DNA from: Bacillota bacterium
GTDB lineage: Bacteria > Bacillota > Clostridia > Peptostreptococcales > Anaerovoracaceae
Assembly: GCA_030525285.1 (NCBI GenBank)
Contig: JAUNFA010000007.1
Location: 16,218 to 80,217 of the forward strand
Direction: 5' to 3'
Length of the DNA: 64,000 nucleotides
Position numbers and translations under genes: made by a program. Positions 44,601-52,933 of this stretch are shown in pieces; the stretch's first letter is position 1; the number at the start of each line of letters is the position of its first letter. The notes under the pieces were generated by a model. The model did not search any database and had not been told where the DNA came from. It saw only the letters and a program-made list of their open reading frames with translations.

Positions 44601-45150
44601 TCTCATTAGGGTTCGTTACAGTAGTCTTCATTGAAATGAAGTTGTCGCCCTTCATGAGGGTATAAACCTGCTTAATGTCAAGTGGCTTGGCATCGAGCTT
44701 CTGGTTGTCCTTTGTAGGATCTTCTACCCAGTATCTGTATTCTGAAGTAACCTGTACTCCGTCATTAATCTTCTCTGGAGTTACCTTTACATCTGTAAGC
44801 AGATTCTCGCCATTGTAACTTCCTGTAGCTGTCCACAGGTCAGCCAGGAATTCAACGTCGTTAACTCTACTCTGGCTCCAGGTTCCATCCTCATTCTTGG
44901 TTCCGATATCCAGAATACTTCCCTTAGTCATATTCCAATAGTTGTTTGTTCCTACTGCAAATGATGCTGCAATCTTATCATTGTGGATTGTAATATCATT
45001 GTCAGCGATTGCTGCTCCCTCATTTATCGGAGTTCTTCCTGTGACAAAGTCACATGTATCTGAAGAACCATACGATACTGCAGGAACGCCTACAATTGGT
45101 GTCATTGCCATCACCAATGTAAGTACTGATGCAATTAATCGTTTTTTCAT
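41614..45150 (-). CDS. Large secreted CehA/McbA-type metallohydrolase with coiled-coil tail
   Basis: A 1178-residue secreted protein. Signal peptide at residues 1-29 (LIASVLTLVMAMTPIVGVPAVSYG). An N-terminal beta-rich domain is followed by carboxypeptidase-regulatory-like repeats (SGKVTDKNGKAVEGVKV; DADGKYSV). Then comes a PHP/CehA metal domain with DNHQHSNYGDG, VSDHDSR, NHPYSDYG and SAGSDQHQ. After a small beta domain, an Ala/Glu/Gln-rich coiled coil runs about residues 890-1030, and the end holds a beta domain and a Lys/Val-rich segment (KKKTVKKKKVTVSAL) like Ig-like cell-wall-binding modules. Likely a surface phosphoesterase or other hydrolase; substrate unknown. The Shine-Dalgarno lies 37 bases upstream across a hairpin. 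Confidence 0.8.
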   Translation of the reverse strand: MKKRLIASVLTLVMAMTPIVGVPAVSYGSSDTCDFVTGRTPINEGAAIADNDITIHNDKIAASFAVGTNNYWNMTKGSILDIGTKNEDGTWSQSRVNDVEFLADLWTATGSYNGENLLTDVKVTPEKINDGVQVTSEYRYWVEDPTKDNQKLDAKPLDIKQVYTLMKGDNFISMKTTVTNPNENIDYKNMYSGYSISTKAANMFGPYGYYPDIKATGIAVGDSVDEYFGKYVATYDSDYAVSLHMDGTNAYKGSSGYKDVYKNQDLKAGETYTFDGEILVEGEDSTASVIDRWIERENIASSDYSTVSGKVTDKNGKAVEGVKVIVKKDGKYKPTKKSGPVNGVAVDEVKTIEQPFVWDTTDADGKYSVTLPNTGNSFDPNGKYEYKLKLEGAGYTSQTTDLFQLTKDETKDFTIDSGAQVKLTAVDNKGNAIPIRVEVSGVTYENKCAGVSTFFSDSIKKDKSVQFNLTQAKDVTFTASYGKDFESKTVDFKTDVTAEGVNHEFVIDEIVNPEESGWYTMDNHQHSNYGDGATSPAELTNAQIAAKLDYNLVSDHDSRINNKEMAGYAKDIGRNFIPSLEVSPGWGHWGMLNVDYSDPDNIVDPSTATPTEIINEGHKKGAVVVVNHPYSDYGFFNNQAGVKGGHADGWDNFDLLELQSTVSSAGATLDVLQKLTKEDYEHISLDNLNKTILEVADGEVKQMDAMALVSAFKFWNEGKDKYLSAGSDQHQATSTTLYPGIIREYAKVGDNASTEEYLKALTSGKAYVTMGPLMFPDDEHMFGSKVDINTVEDTNISIDLQAVNGLKNVVLYENGVATDSKDLGGATGRQKVDFKLKAELGTTWYSFVAMDKNGNYAVSNPVWVDTSDYSVANAEEAVAAAEEAVKTATDEITKAQAAVDQAQATADQAKADYDTVMSNAGATEEEKAAAQEALDNANAELAKAQNQLAAANDALTAAQEKVEICQKALDDAKLIKKLTDQLNDAKDQLNKTEDQLKDAQDKISELEKVNISNYAVSFDKANGEYVYTGSEIKPVVSVKGLTEGDFTVEFKDNLNAGTATVIITAASDKYKGSIEQTFTILKKPSTLTVKAKNKTVKKKTVKKKKVTVSALSVSKATGKVTYKKVSGSKKLKVTSAGKITVAKKTKKGTYKISVKVTDAGSANVKSASKTVTVKVKVK

Positions 45151-45159
45151 AATGTGCCC

Positions 45160-45198
45160 GATTCCGGTATGTTATGTACCCGAAATCCTCCTCCTTCC
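45160..45198 (-). promoter_or_regulatory. Shine-Dalgarno plus hairpin spacer of CehA-type gene
   Basis: The strong ribosome site AGGAGGAGG (45188-45198) is too far from the ATG (45150) to work directly. Between them a hairpin forms (GATTTCGGGTA 45187-45177 with TACCGGAATC 45169-45160, one bulge, 7-base loop), leaving 9 bases to the ATG. Folding would bring the site to normal distance. Inference from sequence. Confidence 0.5.
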
Positions 45199-45256
45199 AA
45201 TACAATAATGTACCTTTGAAGCAACCTCTTCAATAAATGTGTAATAACGTACGGGC

Positions 45257-45298
45257 AGTATATCATAATATTCTGACTTTTATGACAAACTTTTGTCA
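45257..45298 (-). promoter_or_regulatory. Extended -10 promoter with class II-type palindrome, CehA-type gene
   Basis: On the reverse strand TGATATACT (-10 hexamer at 45257-45262) lacks a -35. A perfect palindrome TGACAAA-N2-TTTGTCA (45283-45298) is centred about 40 bases before the predicted start point, the position used by CRP/FNR/PrfA-type activators. Confidence 0.5.
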
Positions 45299-45439
45299 AT
45301 TTAACAACTAAAACGATGATTTTTTCCCGTGCCACCGTCTATAATGTATGGTGCTCCCATATTTTCCACAACATATAGTATGTCAAGCATTTTTTCTGAC
45401 TATTTGCACTTGTCATTATATTGCTTCTTTTCGCTTTTA

Positions 45440-45468
45440 TTGAAAGAATGCCGGTGGTGTGATAGCAT
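45440..45468 (+). promoter_or_regulatory. Promoter of MoxR-VWA operon
   Basis: TTGAAA (45440-45445), 17-base spacer, TAGCAT (45463-45468), 33 bases before the MoxR start. Confidence 0.7.
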
Positions 45469-45501
45469 TGTTTTATTACTAATAATCAAGGAGCATAAAA
45501 C

Positions 45502-46335
45502 ATGAGCGATAGAACATTCAGATTCGAAAGTGTTGATAATTACATTATCAGTGACGACTTAAAACTTACCGCAAATATTGCGATTTCAATGAACAAACCG
45601 CTTCTCGTCAAAGGTGAACCGGGCACCGGTAAAACTGCACTTGCAGAAGCGATTGCCGAAGCTCTCGATATGCCTCTTATCATATGGAGCATTAAATCTA
45701 CAACTAAGGCTCAGGATGGACTGTACAACTATGACGTGGTGCGCAGACTCTATGACAGTGAGCTAGGTAACGAAGGTGTTGACGACATTAAACAGTACAT
45801 CAAGCTTGGTAAAATCGGTGAGGCGTTTACCTCTGATGAGCAGTGCGTTCTACTCATTGATGAAATCGATAAGGCCGACCTTGAATTTCCTAACGATCTT
45901 CTGTGGGAACTTGACAGAATGGAGTTCTATATTCCGGAAACCGATGAAACCATCAAGGCCAAGCATCCGCCTATTGTAATAATCACATCCAATGCTGAAA
46001 AGGAACTGCCGGATGCTTTCCTTCGCCGATGTGCTTTCCACTATATTGAGTTCCCTGATACAGAAATGATGCGAGATATAATCCTCGCACATTACCCGGA
46101 TCTGGAGAGCGATCTCATAGAACAGGTCCTTGATGCCTTCTTCTATGTGCGCCAGTATTTTGACCTTAAGAAAAAGCCTGGAACAAGCGAACTCCTCGAT
46201 TGGATAAGTGCCCTTAAGCTTAGCGGCATCCCAACAGACAGACTTCGTCAGGATCTGCCTCTGGCAGGCTTTCTTATGAAAAAAGATGAAGATCTTGCAG
46301 CCGTTAAAAAATCAGGATTCGGAGGACTGAGATAA
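45502..46335 (+). CDS. MoxR-type AAA+ ATPase
   Basis: A 277-residue AAA+ protein of the MoxR/CoxD group: Walker A GEPGTGKTALAEA (about residues 38-45), Walker B VLLIDEIDKAD, sensor 1 IVIITSNAEKELPDAFLRRCAFHY. MoxR proteins work as chaperones with VWA-domain partners to insert metals or assemble complexes. The partner gene follows with a TAATG overlap. GGAGC lies before the ATG. The client cannot be named; no dehydrogenase lies beside it. Confidence 0.9.
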   Translation: MSDRTFRFESVDNYIISDDLKLTANIAISMNKPLLVKGEPGTGKTALAEAIAEALDMPLIIWSIKSTTKAQDGLYNYDVVRRLYDSELGNEGVDDIKQYIKLGKIGEAFTSDEQCVLLIDEIDKADLEFPNDLLWELDRMEFYIPETDETIKAKHPPIVIITSNAEKELPDAFLRRCAFHYIEFPDTEMMRDIILAHYPDLESDLIEQVLDAFFYVRQYFDLKKKPGTSELLDWISALKLSGIPTDRLRQDLPLAGFLMKKDEDLAAVKKSGFGGLR

Positions 46336-47519
46336 TGTTTCTTGAATTTCTCATGCTCCTCCGTTCGCAGGGACTTAAGGTATCCATGCACGAATGGCTT
46401 TCTCTTATGCAGGGACTGCGAATGGGTCTTCACCAGCAGACGTTAAATGGTTTTTATATTCTCTGTCGCACGCTTATAATCAAGACAGAGTCTGACATGT
46501 ATAAATTTGATCAGCTTTTTCACAGCTTTTTCAAAAGCATATCCCCAGAAGAGGTTCGTCAGGAATTAGGAGAAATGCTTAATGATCCGGAGACACTGCA
46601 AAACTCCTGCGGGAAGTATCTTCAGCACAGGCAATTAAGCCCGCGACTTGCCAGCGAGACTATTGCCCGTCGACTTGACGCTTGTGAAGAATCATCTCAA
46701 AGTCTTGCAGGCAGCGGACAAGCGGCGTCAAATGTGGTGGGAGCAGGCGATGGCGGAGGCACGGCTTCACCTGGCACCGGTGGACAAATGCAAGGTTCCG
46801 GGGGCAAATCAATAATACATGCTCAGGGAGACCGCCGCTTCAGAGACTGGAGAACAGACTGCACCATCGAATCACGTCAGTTTCAGATGGCTTTTCGTCT
46901 TTTGAGGGAACTGTCGCGAAAACTCAACGCTTCAGAAGAGGAACTGGACATTAACCAAACCATTCATGCTACCTGCAACAGAGGCGGTATACTTGACATA
47001 CGTATGCAGCCACCCAGGCGAAACAGACTTAAGGTCATGGTTCTCATAGATTCCGGCGGTTCCATGCGCCCCTTTGAACAACTGTGCAGCCTTCTGTTCC
47101 AATCCCTTCATAAGGCAAACACTTTCACAGATCTCAAAATCTATTACTTCCACAACTGCCTTGAAGGGAAAACTTATCTGGATCCATCCATAGACACGGA
47201 TAAAACCATTGACACCAGATGGATATTAAAAAATATTTCCGATGATTACAGAGTCATTTTCGTAGGTGATGCGGATATGGCGCTTCATGAACTCGTTTCT
47301 GACGGAGGATATGGTAACACTGATCCGGACGGTATCACCTGGTTCAAAATGTTCAAAGAAAAATACAGCCATTCAATATGGCTGCACCCTCAGGAACGGG
47401 AAGAAAACATTATGTGGATGGGTGAGTCCTTCATTGAAATAGAAAAAGTGTTTCCCATGTACCAGCTGAGCATTGACGGTCTCAAAGAAGGAATGTACCG
47501 ACTCATGAAAGCACATTAG
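46335..47519 (+). CDS. VWA domain protein (CoxE-like), MoxR partner
   Basis: A 394-residue protein whose start overlaps the moxR stop (TAATG). The N-terminal half is helical, followed by a Gly/Ser/Ala-rich linker (about residues 125-155), then a von Willebrand A domain with a MIDAS motif VLIDSGGSMRP, where the usual DxSxS is DSGGS. The end (IWLHPQEREENIMWMGESFIEIEKVFPMYQLS) is typical of CoxE-like proteins. It acts with MoxR as a metal-dependent adaptor/chaperone in the cytosol. Confidence 0.9.
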   Translation: MFLEFLMLLRSQGLKVSMHEWLSLMQGLRMGLHQQTLNGFYILCRTLIIKTESDMYKFDQLFHSFFKSISPEEVRQELGEMLNDPETLQNSCGKYLQHRQLSPRLASETIARRLDACEESSQSLAGSGQAASNVVGAGDGGGTASPGTGGQMQGSGGKSIIHAQGDRRFRDWRTDCTIESRQFQMAFRLLRELSRKLNASEEELDINQTIHATCNRGGILDIRMQPPRRNRLKVMVLIDSGGSMRPFEQLCSLLFQSLHKANTFTDLKIYYFHNCLEGKTYLDPSIDTDKTIDTRWILKNISDDYRVIFVGDADMALHELVSDGGYGNTDPDGITWFKMFKEKYSHSIWLHPQEREENIMWMGESFIEIEKVFPMYQLSIDGLKEGMYRLMKAH

Positions 47520-47542
47520 ATACCCTCATACTTTACACATTA

Positions 47543-47607
47543 AAAAGGGATGAAGCCAACTGATATGCACCCGGAATCATGGACACATATCAATGCGACA
47601 TCCCTTT
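47543..47607. terminator. Bidirectional terminator, VWA gene / phosphoglucomutase
   Basis: AAAAGGGATG (47543-47552) with CATCCCTTT (47599-47607), and an inner TGATATG/CATATCA stem (47561-47567, 47586-47592). It lies between two convergent genes. Confidence 0.8.
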
Positions 47608-47619
47608 ATCTATTCATCA

Positions 47620-49308
47620 CTATTCAACTGAATTTATAAGTTCCAGCACCTGCTTCCTGATACGACCGTTAATCTCCTTCGCTTCATCGCAATTATCGCC
47701 GCAACCATAGAAGTAGAACTTGATTTTAGGTTCAGTTCCGCTTGGACGAACCGCAAACCATGATCCGTTATCGAGGAATACTCTAATGGCATTATGAGGT
47801 TCCAGGTCTTCATAACCATCCAGATAATCTATAATCTTCACAACCTTGGCACCTGCAATGCTTTCCGGCACATTGTTCCTGAACCATGCCATCATACGGC
47901 CTATTCTCTCAGAACCTGTTATTCCTTCAAGTATGATATTCGGTTCGTCTTCGTTATAATAACCGTATTTTTCGTAAATCTTCTGCAGTACATCCCACAG
48001 GCTCATTCCCTGTTTGCGATAGTATGCCGCCGCTTCAGCAAGGAGCATTCCTGCCGATATTCCATCCTTGTCTCGTATGTCTTCACACGCTGCATATCCC
48101 ACTGATTCTTCATAGCCAAACAGATACACATATCCGTGTTCGTGAAGGTAAGGAATTTTACCGCATATGTTCTTGAATCCTGTCAGAGTTTCGAACATTT
48201 TCACACCGTATGCTTCAGCTATTCGCGTGGAAAGTGTCGAAGTAACGATTGACTTGACCATTGCTCCCTTATCCGGTAATGTTCCGGTATTACTCCTGCC
48301 TTCCAGAATATAGTTAACCAGCAAATATCCTGTCTGGTTGCCGTTAAGTGGAACATATTCACCCTTATCGTTAAGAATTTCGGCTGCGAATCTGTCGGCA
48401 TCCGGATCTGTTGCCATAAGAAGCTCAGCGCCTTCTCTTCTGCCATACTCTTCGCAGAGTCTGAACGCTGCAGGGTCTTCAGGATTAGGATATCCTACAG
48501 TTGTAAAATCCGGATCCGGTTCAGACTGTTCTTTTACTATATGAAAGTTTGTGAATCCTCGTTCTTCAAGCATTGCCCTAAATGGAATGAAGCCACATCC
48601 ATTGAGCGGAGAATATATTATAGGAATGTCCATATCCAGCATGTCGCCGTCTCTTATTGCCAGACCTTTTACCTTCTCCAGATATTCTCTGTCTTCTTTT
48701 TCTCCCAGGAGCACGATGCTTCCCTTGTTAAGACCTGCGTCATAGTCTCCGGTTCTGACTCCGTGCCACATGTCCACAAGTCCGATAAGTTCTGTCATTT
48801 TGTCTGCAATTTTTGAAGAAACCTGACAGCCGTCTTCCCAGTACACCTTGAATCCGTTATATTCTTTAGGGTTATGTGACGCAGTAATATTAATTCCTGC
48901 CACAGCCCCAAGCTGTCTTATCATGAAAGAAAGCTGCGGTGTAGGTCTCAAATCCGAGAATGTATATGCCTTAATTCCGTTCGCTGACAAAATGCCTGCG
49001 GTAAGTCTGCAAAACTCCCTGGAAAAGTGTCTCGGATCATGGGCTATCACCACGCCTCTATTCTTCGCTTCTTCCCCGGCTTTACATATATAATCGGCAA
49101 TTCCCTGAGTCGCTCTGCCTACAGTATATACGTTCATTCTGTCAGAGCCGGCACCTACCTTACCTCTAAGACCTGCTGTTCCGAAGGAAAGATCTTTGTA
49201 GAAACTCTCTTTAATATCATCGTCACTCATGTGACTCAATTCATTCTTAAGGGGATCATCATCTTCTAGATGGCTCATCCAGTCCTGATACTTCTCCATA
49301 TAATCCAT
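47620..49308 (-). CDS. Phosphoglucomutase/phosphomannomutase
   Basis: About 562 residues, alpha-D-phosphohexomutase. The phosphoserine loop is ITASHNPKEYNG, the metal loop ATDPDADRFA, the sugar loop GYEESVGYAA, and the phosphate-binding loop RPSGTEPKIKFY. The N-terminal GTAGLRGKVG is typical of the long form, likely interconverting glucose-1-P and glucose-6-P. The ATG at 49308 has GGAGG 8 bases upstream; a GTG three codons earlier overlaps that site. It stands alone. Confidence 0.93.
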   Translation of the reverse strand: MDYMEKYQDWMSHLEDDDPLKNELSHMSDDDIKESFYKDLSFGTAGLRGKVGAGSDRMNVYTVGRATQGIADYICKAGEEAKNRGVVIAHDPRHFSREFCRLTAGILSANGIKAYTFSDLRPTPQLSFMIRQLGAVAGINITASHNPKEYNGFKVYWEDGCQVSSKIADKMTELIGLVDMWHGVRTGDYDAGLNKGSIVLLGEKEDREYLEKVKGLAIRDGDMLDMDIPIIYSPLNGCGFIPFRAMLEERGFTNFHIVKEQSEPDPDFTTVGYPNPEDPAAFRLCEEYGRREGAELLMATDPDADRFAAEILNDKGEYVPLNGNQTGYLLVNYILEGRSNTGTLPDKGAMVKSIVTSTLSTRIAEAYGVKMFETLTGFKNICGKIPYLHEHGYVYLFGYEESVGYAACEDIRDKDGISAGMLLAEAAAYYRKQGMSLWDVLQKIYEKYGYYNEDEPNIILEGITGSERIGRMMAWFRNNVPESIAGAKVVKIIDYLDGYEDLEPHNAIRVFLDNGSWFAVRPSGTEPKIKFYFYGCGDNCDEAKEINGRIRKQVLELINSVE

Positions 49309-49354
49309 ACTCTTCACCTCCGGCGATAACGCCTCAGTTCACTTATATGCCGTC

Positions 49355-50881
49355 CTACTTGTCGATAAGAACGTATCCGCCACTGTTGTATGCCGCGAAA
49401 TCTGACTCTGATTCCGAAACATTTTTCATGTAGTCCACAAGTTCTGTAACACTTACGAGTTTGACTCTCTGGTCATTATCTGACCATTCTCTGTCAACAG
49501 GATCCACCATTATTGCATTGCCGCTCTCATCCATTCCGATAAGAAGCATTATCTGATTTTTGTTGGTACCCCACTTGTCGTTGTTTGTATGAGCCCAAAG
49601 CATTACCGGTTTACCCTTGGCAAGATGTGATTTGATATTCACATAAACATCGTCATCTATGACTCTCTTATACTTCGTATGCAGATTAAGTGCGCTGAGT
49701 GCTTTGTCAATGCCTCCAATAGTAAGTGTCTTGTTCTTGCTCTTGGCCTTACTGTATTCATCACCAAAGACTGCAGGCAGTACCTTCTTAGAGATGAACT
49801 CCGGATCTATCGGATGACTGGACTTGAAATAGCCGCTGCAAAGAGTTGCAAGCACTGTTTCTGTCTGATTGTCTTTTCCCGCCTTGTAAAGTTTGTATTT
49901 ATGCACGTAACCCGACTTATCAGTTACGGTTACCGTACTTGAGTTCGCATCACTGGAAATTGGCACCTGGCTTTTGACACCGTCCCCAAGATTATAGTCT
50001 ACACTGCTGCCGTCAGATGGATCTGTGAAGCCTTCGTCCACATCTTCCTCACCGTCATTGTATAATCCGATTTCAACAATCTTGGCTGTGGAACTTGCGT
50101 CCTCCTTAAACATGTAGTTCGCATCGAATCTGACCTTAAGTCCCGGAAGTCTCACATCGGAACTGTACTGCCACATCTGATAATCTCCGGAATATGTAGG
50201 TGCACTGCCGTCTTTAGGATACTGAGCCAGCCATATCTTGTACTTATTCTGAAGTTTCTCATGATCCACATAGTTATCCAGAGTGGCACGGTTAGCATAA
50301 ATCATCGGATCGTAGCCTTCATCTGCAATCACATCAAGGAATGCCATACACATGTCAGTACATCCATCAACGCCCATTTGTCTCATTTTGCTGTATGTAA
50401 GTCTGCCGTGTCCGTTTGCTTCAAAGTCAAGAACTACCGGAAGAGTAATCATTTCCCGATATGGCTTGATGAGATCAACGAAATATTTCGCTTCATCTAC
50501 AGCCTCTTCCTTTGTTACCGCTGCCGAAAAGTAATAAACACCTACTTCAATGCCGGCTTTCGTGGCATTCTTTATGTTGTCTTCAAAATGTTTGTCTTCT
50601 TTGTGTTCCAGACTTCTATAGCTTGAATATCCGGCCCTGATTATAACCGCGTCAACTCCGCTGTCGTGAATCTTTTTCCAATCGGAAGGTGAAATCTCAC
50701 TCTGCCATTTTGAAATATCCAGACAGTTTATGATCTGATATCCTTTTTTGTATTTATCCGGGATTTCAACACCTTTTAGCTTCGTCGTCGCACCATAACT
50801 TGGCACAGCGAAGGAAGCTGTCATAAATACAGTCACTATTAAAGCTGAAACTATTGATTTTACTCTTTTATTTTTCATCAT
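49355..50881 (-). CDS. Secreted GH25 lysozyme with C39-like C-terminal domain
   Basis: A 508-residue exported protein: signal peptide (residues 1-31, IVSALIVTVFMTASFAVPSYG), then a GH25 muramidase with catalytic acids in INCLDISKWQ and LPVVLDFEANG, and the closing MWQYSSD. A linker with DGEEDVDEG follows, and a C-terminal papain-like C39_2 fold (VLATLCSGYF; KPVMLWAHTN; NQIMLLIGMDESGNAIMVDPV). In C39 enzymes a histidine precedes the V/I-L-L-I-G strand; here it is Asn-Gln, so the peptidase domain may only bind. It probably remodels peptidoglycan and shares a transcript with the upstream lipoprotein gene. Confidence 0.85.
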   Translation of the reverse strand: MMKNKRVKSIVSALIVTVFMTASFAVPSYGATTKLKGVEIPDKYKKGYQIINCLDISKWQSEISPSDWKKIHDSGVDAVIIRAGYSSYRSLEHKEDKHFEDNIKNATKAGIEVGVYYFSAAVTKEEAVDEAKYFVDLIKPYREMITLPVVLDFEANGHGRLTYSKMRQMGVDGCTDMCMAFLDVIADEGYDPMIYANRATLDNYVDHEKLQNKYKIWLAQYPKDGSAPTYSGDYQMWQYSSDVRLPGLKVRFDANYMFKEDASSTAKIVEIGLYNDGEEDVDEGFTDPSDGSSVDYNLGDGVKSQVPISSDANSSTVTVTDKSGYVHKYKLYKAGKDNQTETVLATLCSGYFKSSHPIDPEFISKKVLPAVFGDEYSKAKSKNKTLTIGGIDKALSALNLHTKYKRVIDDDVYVNIKSHLAKGKPVMLWAHTNNDKWGTNKNQIMLLIGMDESGNAIMVDPVDREWSDNDQRVKLVSVTELVDYMKNVSESESDFAAYNSGGYVLIDK

Positions 50882-50926
50882 AAGCTTAATGATACCTCAT
50901 TAATATGAACATTTTGTGAACCTTAC

Positions 50927-51973
50927 CTATTCTCCCGCAATGCTCTGCACAGTTTTAACCTTAAGATCGGAGCCTGTACCTCCTTCCATATCACCTTCGT
51001 ATACTAGATTCATTTTTGTTCTCGTTGTATTCTGACCGAGAAAATGAAGCTTCGCTTCAGAAATGTCAAAGTTGTAATATTTTCCCTCAGAATTAAACTG
51101 CACCTCTGTGCTGTCCTTGCCCACAGTAATGTAGTTTATCTTCCCGGTCATTACATTGGCATTGTCCGAAGGCTGTTCCTTAGCAATGCAGGTGCTTGGA
51201 ATGCAGTATGGTTTACCATTATACTCAATTCTACTCCAGCCATCATTACCAATTCCAACCTGTTTCACCTCAGTACCTTTGTCCACTGAACCGGCTGCCT
51301 CAGTAGCATAACTGCTGCCTTCTCTGAGGCATACAGGAGCCTTGATCCACACATTCTCATCGACCTGCTCCACATCCACATTCGCCCATTCCTTTATTTT
51401 ACTGAATTTTTTATCGTGAACTGAGCATACATATGCATTGCTCGTATCACCGTCAGTTATTTCACCCATATATGTAATGATAAGTTCATCTCCTACCTTA
51501 AGTCCTGCACTGTAATGTCTTTCGGCAGCAGACACATCAAAATCCAAATCACTATTGCCATCGTTTACGGTTATTCTGCTTCTCGTACTTACAATATCTA
51601 CAAGTTTTCCCTTCAGCATCTTCGCTTCTCCCGGCTGAATAGCGATATCAGTTACCTTGCAGCTGTCTGTACTGTCACCATTTATCTCACCTGTATATCC
51701 GATAATTGCCACATCCCCCTGATTCTCACCGATTTCAATGTCACGATTATCAAAATTACGGACGTCTATTCCCTCATAGTTGAATGTCAGATTTTCATCG
51801 TCCTTCTTTATTACCATTGTAGTTCCGTCAGCATCAATAACGTTTCCCGTTATTTCATGACTTACCGGCTTGTCACTTTTTTTCTTACCATCTCCGCATG
51901 CTGTCAGAGAAAATGCCAAAAGCATTATAAGTAATGCCCCTGTTATTCTTGCTGCTATTCTTCTTGTTTTCAT
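50927..51973 (-). CDS. Lipoprotein with SH3-like domain
   Basis: A 348-residue lipoprotein: signal sequence with lipobox LTAC-GDGKKK (Cys about residue 26), then several copies of a small beta domain (GNVIDADGTTMVIKKDDENLTFNYEGID; GKLVDIVSTRSRITVNDGNSDLDFD; GKINYITVGKDSTEVQF), with an SH3b-type stretch between them (WIKAPVCLREGSSYATEAAGSVDKGTEVKQVGIGNDGWSRIEY). The internal repeats suggest domain duplication. Lying 45 bases before the GH25 gene, it probably anchors or helps a wall enzyme. Confidence 0.8.
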   Translation of the reverse strand: MKTRRIAARITGALLIMLLAFSLTACGDGKKKSDKPVSHEITGNVIDADGTTMVIKKDDENLTFNYEGIDVRNFDNRDIEIGENQGDVAIIGYTGEINGDSTDSCKVTDIAIQPGEAKMLKGKLVDIVSTRSRITVNDGNSDLDFDVSAAERHYSAGLKVGDELIITYMGEITDGDTSNAYVCSVHDKKFSKIKEWANVDVEQVDENVWIKAPVCLREGSSYATEAAGSVDKGTEVKQVGIGNDGWSRIEYNGKPYCIPSTCIAKEQPSDNANVMTGKINYITVGKDSTEVQFNSEGKYYNFDISEAKLHFLGQNTTRTKMNLVYEGDMEGGTGSDLKVKTVQSIAGE

Positions 51974-51991
51974 TTCTCAATTACCGCCTTG

Positions 51992-52780
51992 CTACTTAGC
52001 TTTATCCATAACTGCATCAACAGCATCAATGAAAGTTTTCCTCAGACCGCCGTGTTCCAGGGCATCTACCCCACAAATTGTAGTTCCACCCGGCGAGCAT
52101 ACATTGTCTTTGAGTATTCCCGGATGCGTTCCTGTTTCCAGTTGAAGCTTGGCCGAACCCAAAATCATCTGGGATGCAAGTTTATATGCCAATTCTCTCG
52201 GAAGCCCGTACTTGACACCTGCGTCACCGAGAGATTCAATAACAAGATCTATATATGCCGGTCCACAGCCTGCAATTGCCATTCCCACAGGTTGAAGAGC
52301 CGCTGGAATCTCAACAACTGTTCCGAGACATGACATTATATCCATAAGCTGCTTCCTGTCCTGATTTTCCAGTGTGTTCTCAGTCTCAAACATAAGCACA
52401 CCCTCTCCCACCATTGCCGGTGTATTAGGCATGATACACTGAATCTTTGCTTTGTCTCCCAAGATTTCCTGATATCTGTCAAGATTCCATCCCGCTGCAA
52501 TTGATACCAGTGATTTACCCTCAAGTCTGTCCCCGATACCGGTTATTACCTCCTCAATCTGGGCAGGCTTGCAGGCAGCAACAACTACATCGACCTTTGA
52601 AACCAGTTCTTCAGGACTTTCGCAGGGAACAAACCCTATTTTTTCTGCATTTGCTGTTAGCTTCACCTGATTCGGAGCATATGCGTATATATTTTCTTTT
52701 GCAACTTTATTTCCTGCAATCATTCCTATTGCAATTGCCTGGGCCATATTGCCCATTCCTATAAATCCAAAATTCTTCAT
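51992..52780 (-). CDS. proC: Pyrroline-5-carboxylate reductase
   Basis: About 262 residues starting MKNFGFIGMGNMAQAI, with the Rossmann motif GFIGMGNMAQA at the start and the family signature near the end (DNVCSPGGTTICGVDALEHGG). It reduces pyrroline-5-carboxylate to proline with NAD(P)H, the last step of proline synthesis. The ATG at 52780 has GGAGG upstream, although the spacing is short. The gene may be the first of a transcript with the lipoprotein and GH25 genes. Confidence 0.95.
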   Translation of the reverse strand: MKNFGFIGMGNMAQAIAIGMIAGNKVAKENIYAYAPNQVKLTANAEKIGFVPCESPEELVSKVDVVVAACKPAQIEEVITGIGDRLEGKSLVSIAAGWNLDRYQEILGDKAKIQCIMPNTPAMVGEGVLMFETENTLENQDRKQLMDIMSCLGTVVEIPAALQPVGMAIAGCGPAYIDLVIESLGDAGVKYGLPRELAYKLASQMILGSAKLQLETGTHPGILKDNVCSPGGTTICGVDALEHGGLRKTFIDAVDAVMDKAK

Positions 52781-52838
52781 GTTGCCTCCAATTCTTTCAC
52801 TTATCAAATATTATAAGGTGATACCGGTCTACGGTCAA

Positions 52839-52878
52839 ATAAAAGACCGGATACAATATGTGATACGTATCCGGTCTT
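52839..52878 (-). terminator. Terminator of second nhaC-type gene
   Basis: AAGACCGGATAC (52843-52854) and GTATCCGGTCTT (52867-52878) form a perfect 12-bp stem followed by TTTTATTTG on the reverse strand. Confidence 0.9.
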
Positions 52879-52933
52879 CACTAATCAATTTTAAGTTTTG
52901 AGTCAGTTCGCAACAACTTAATCAGTTAAAATC

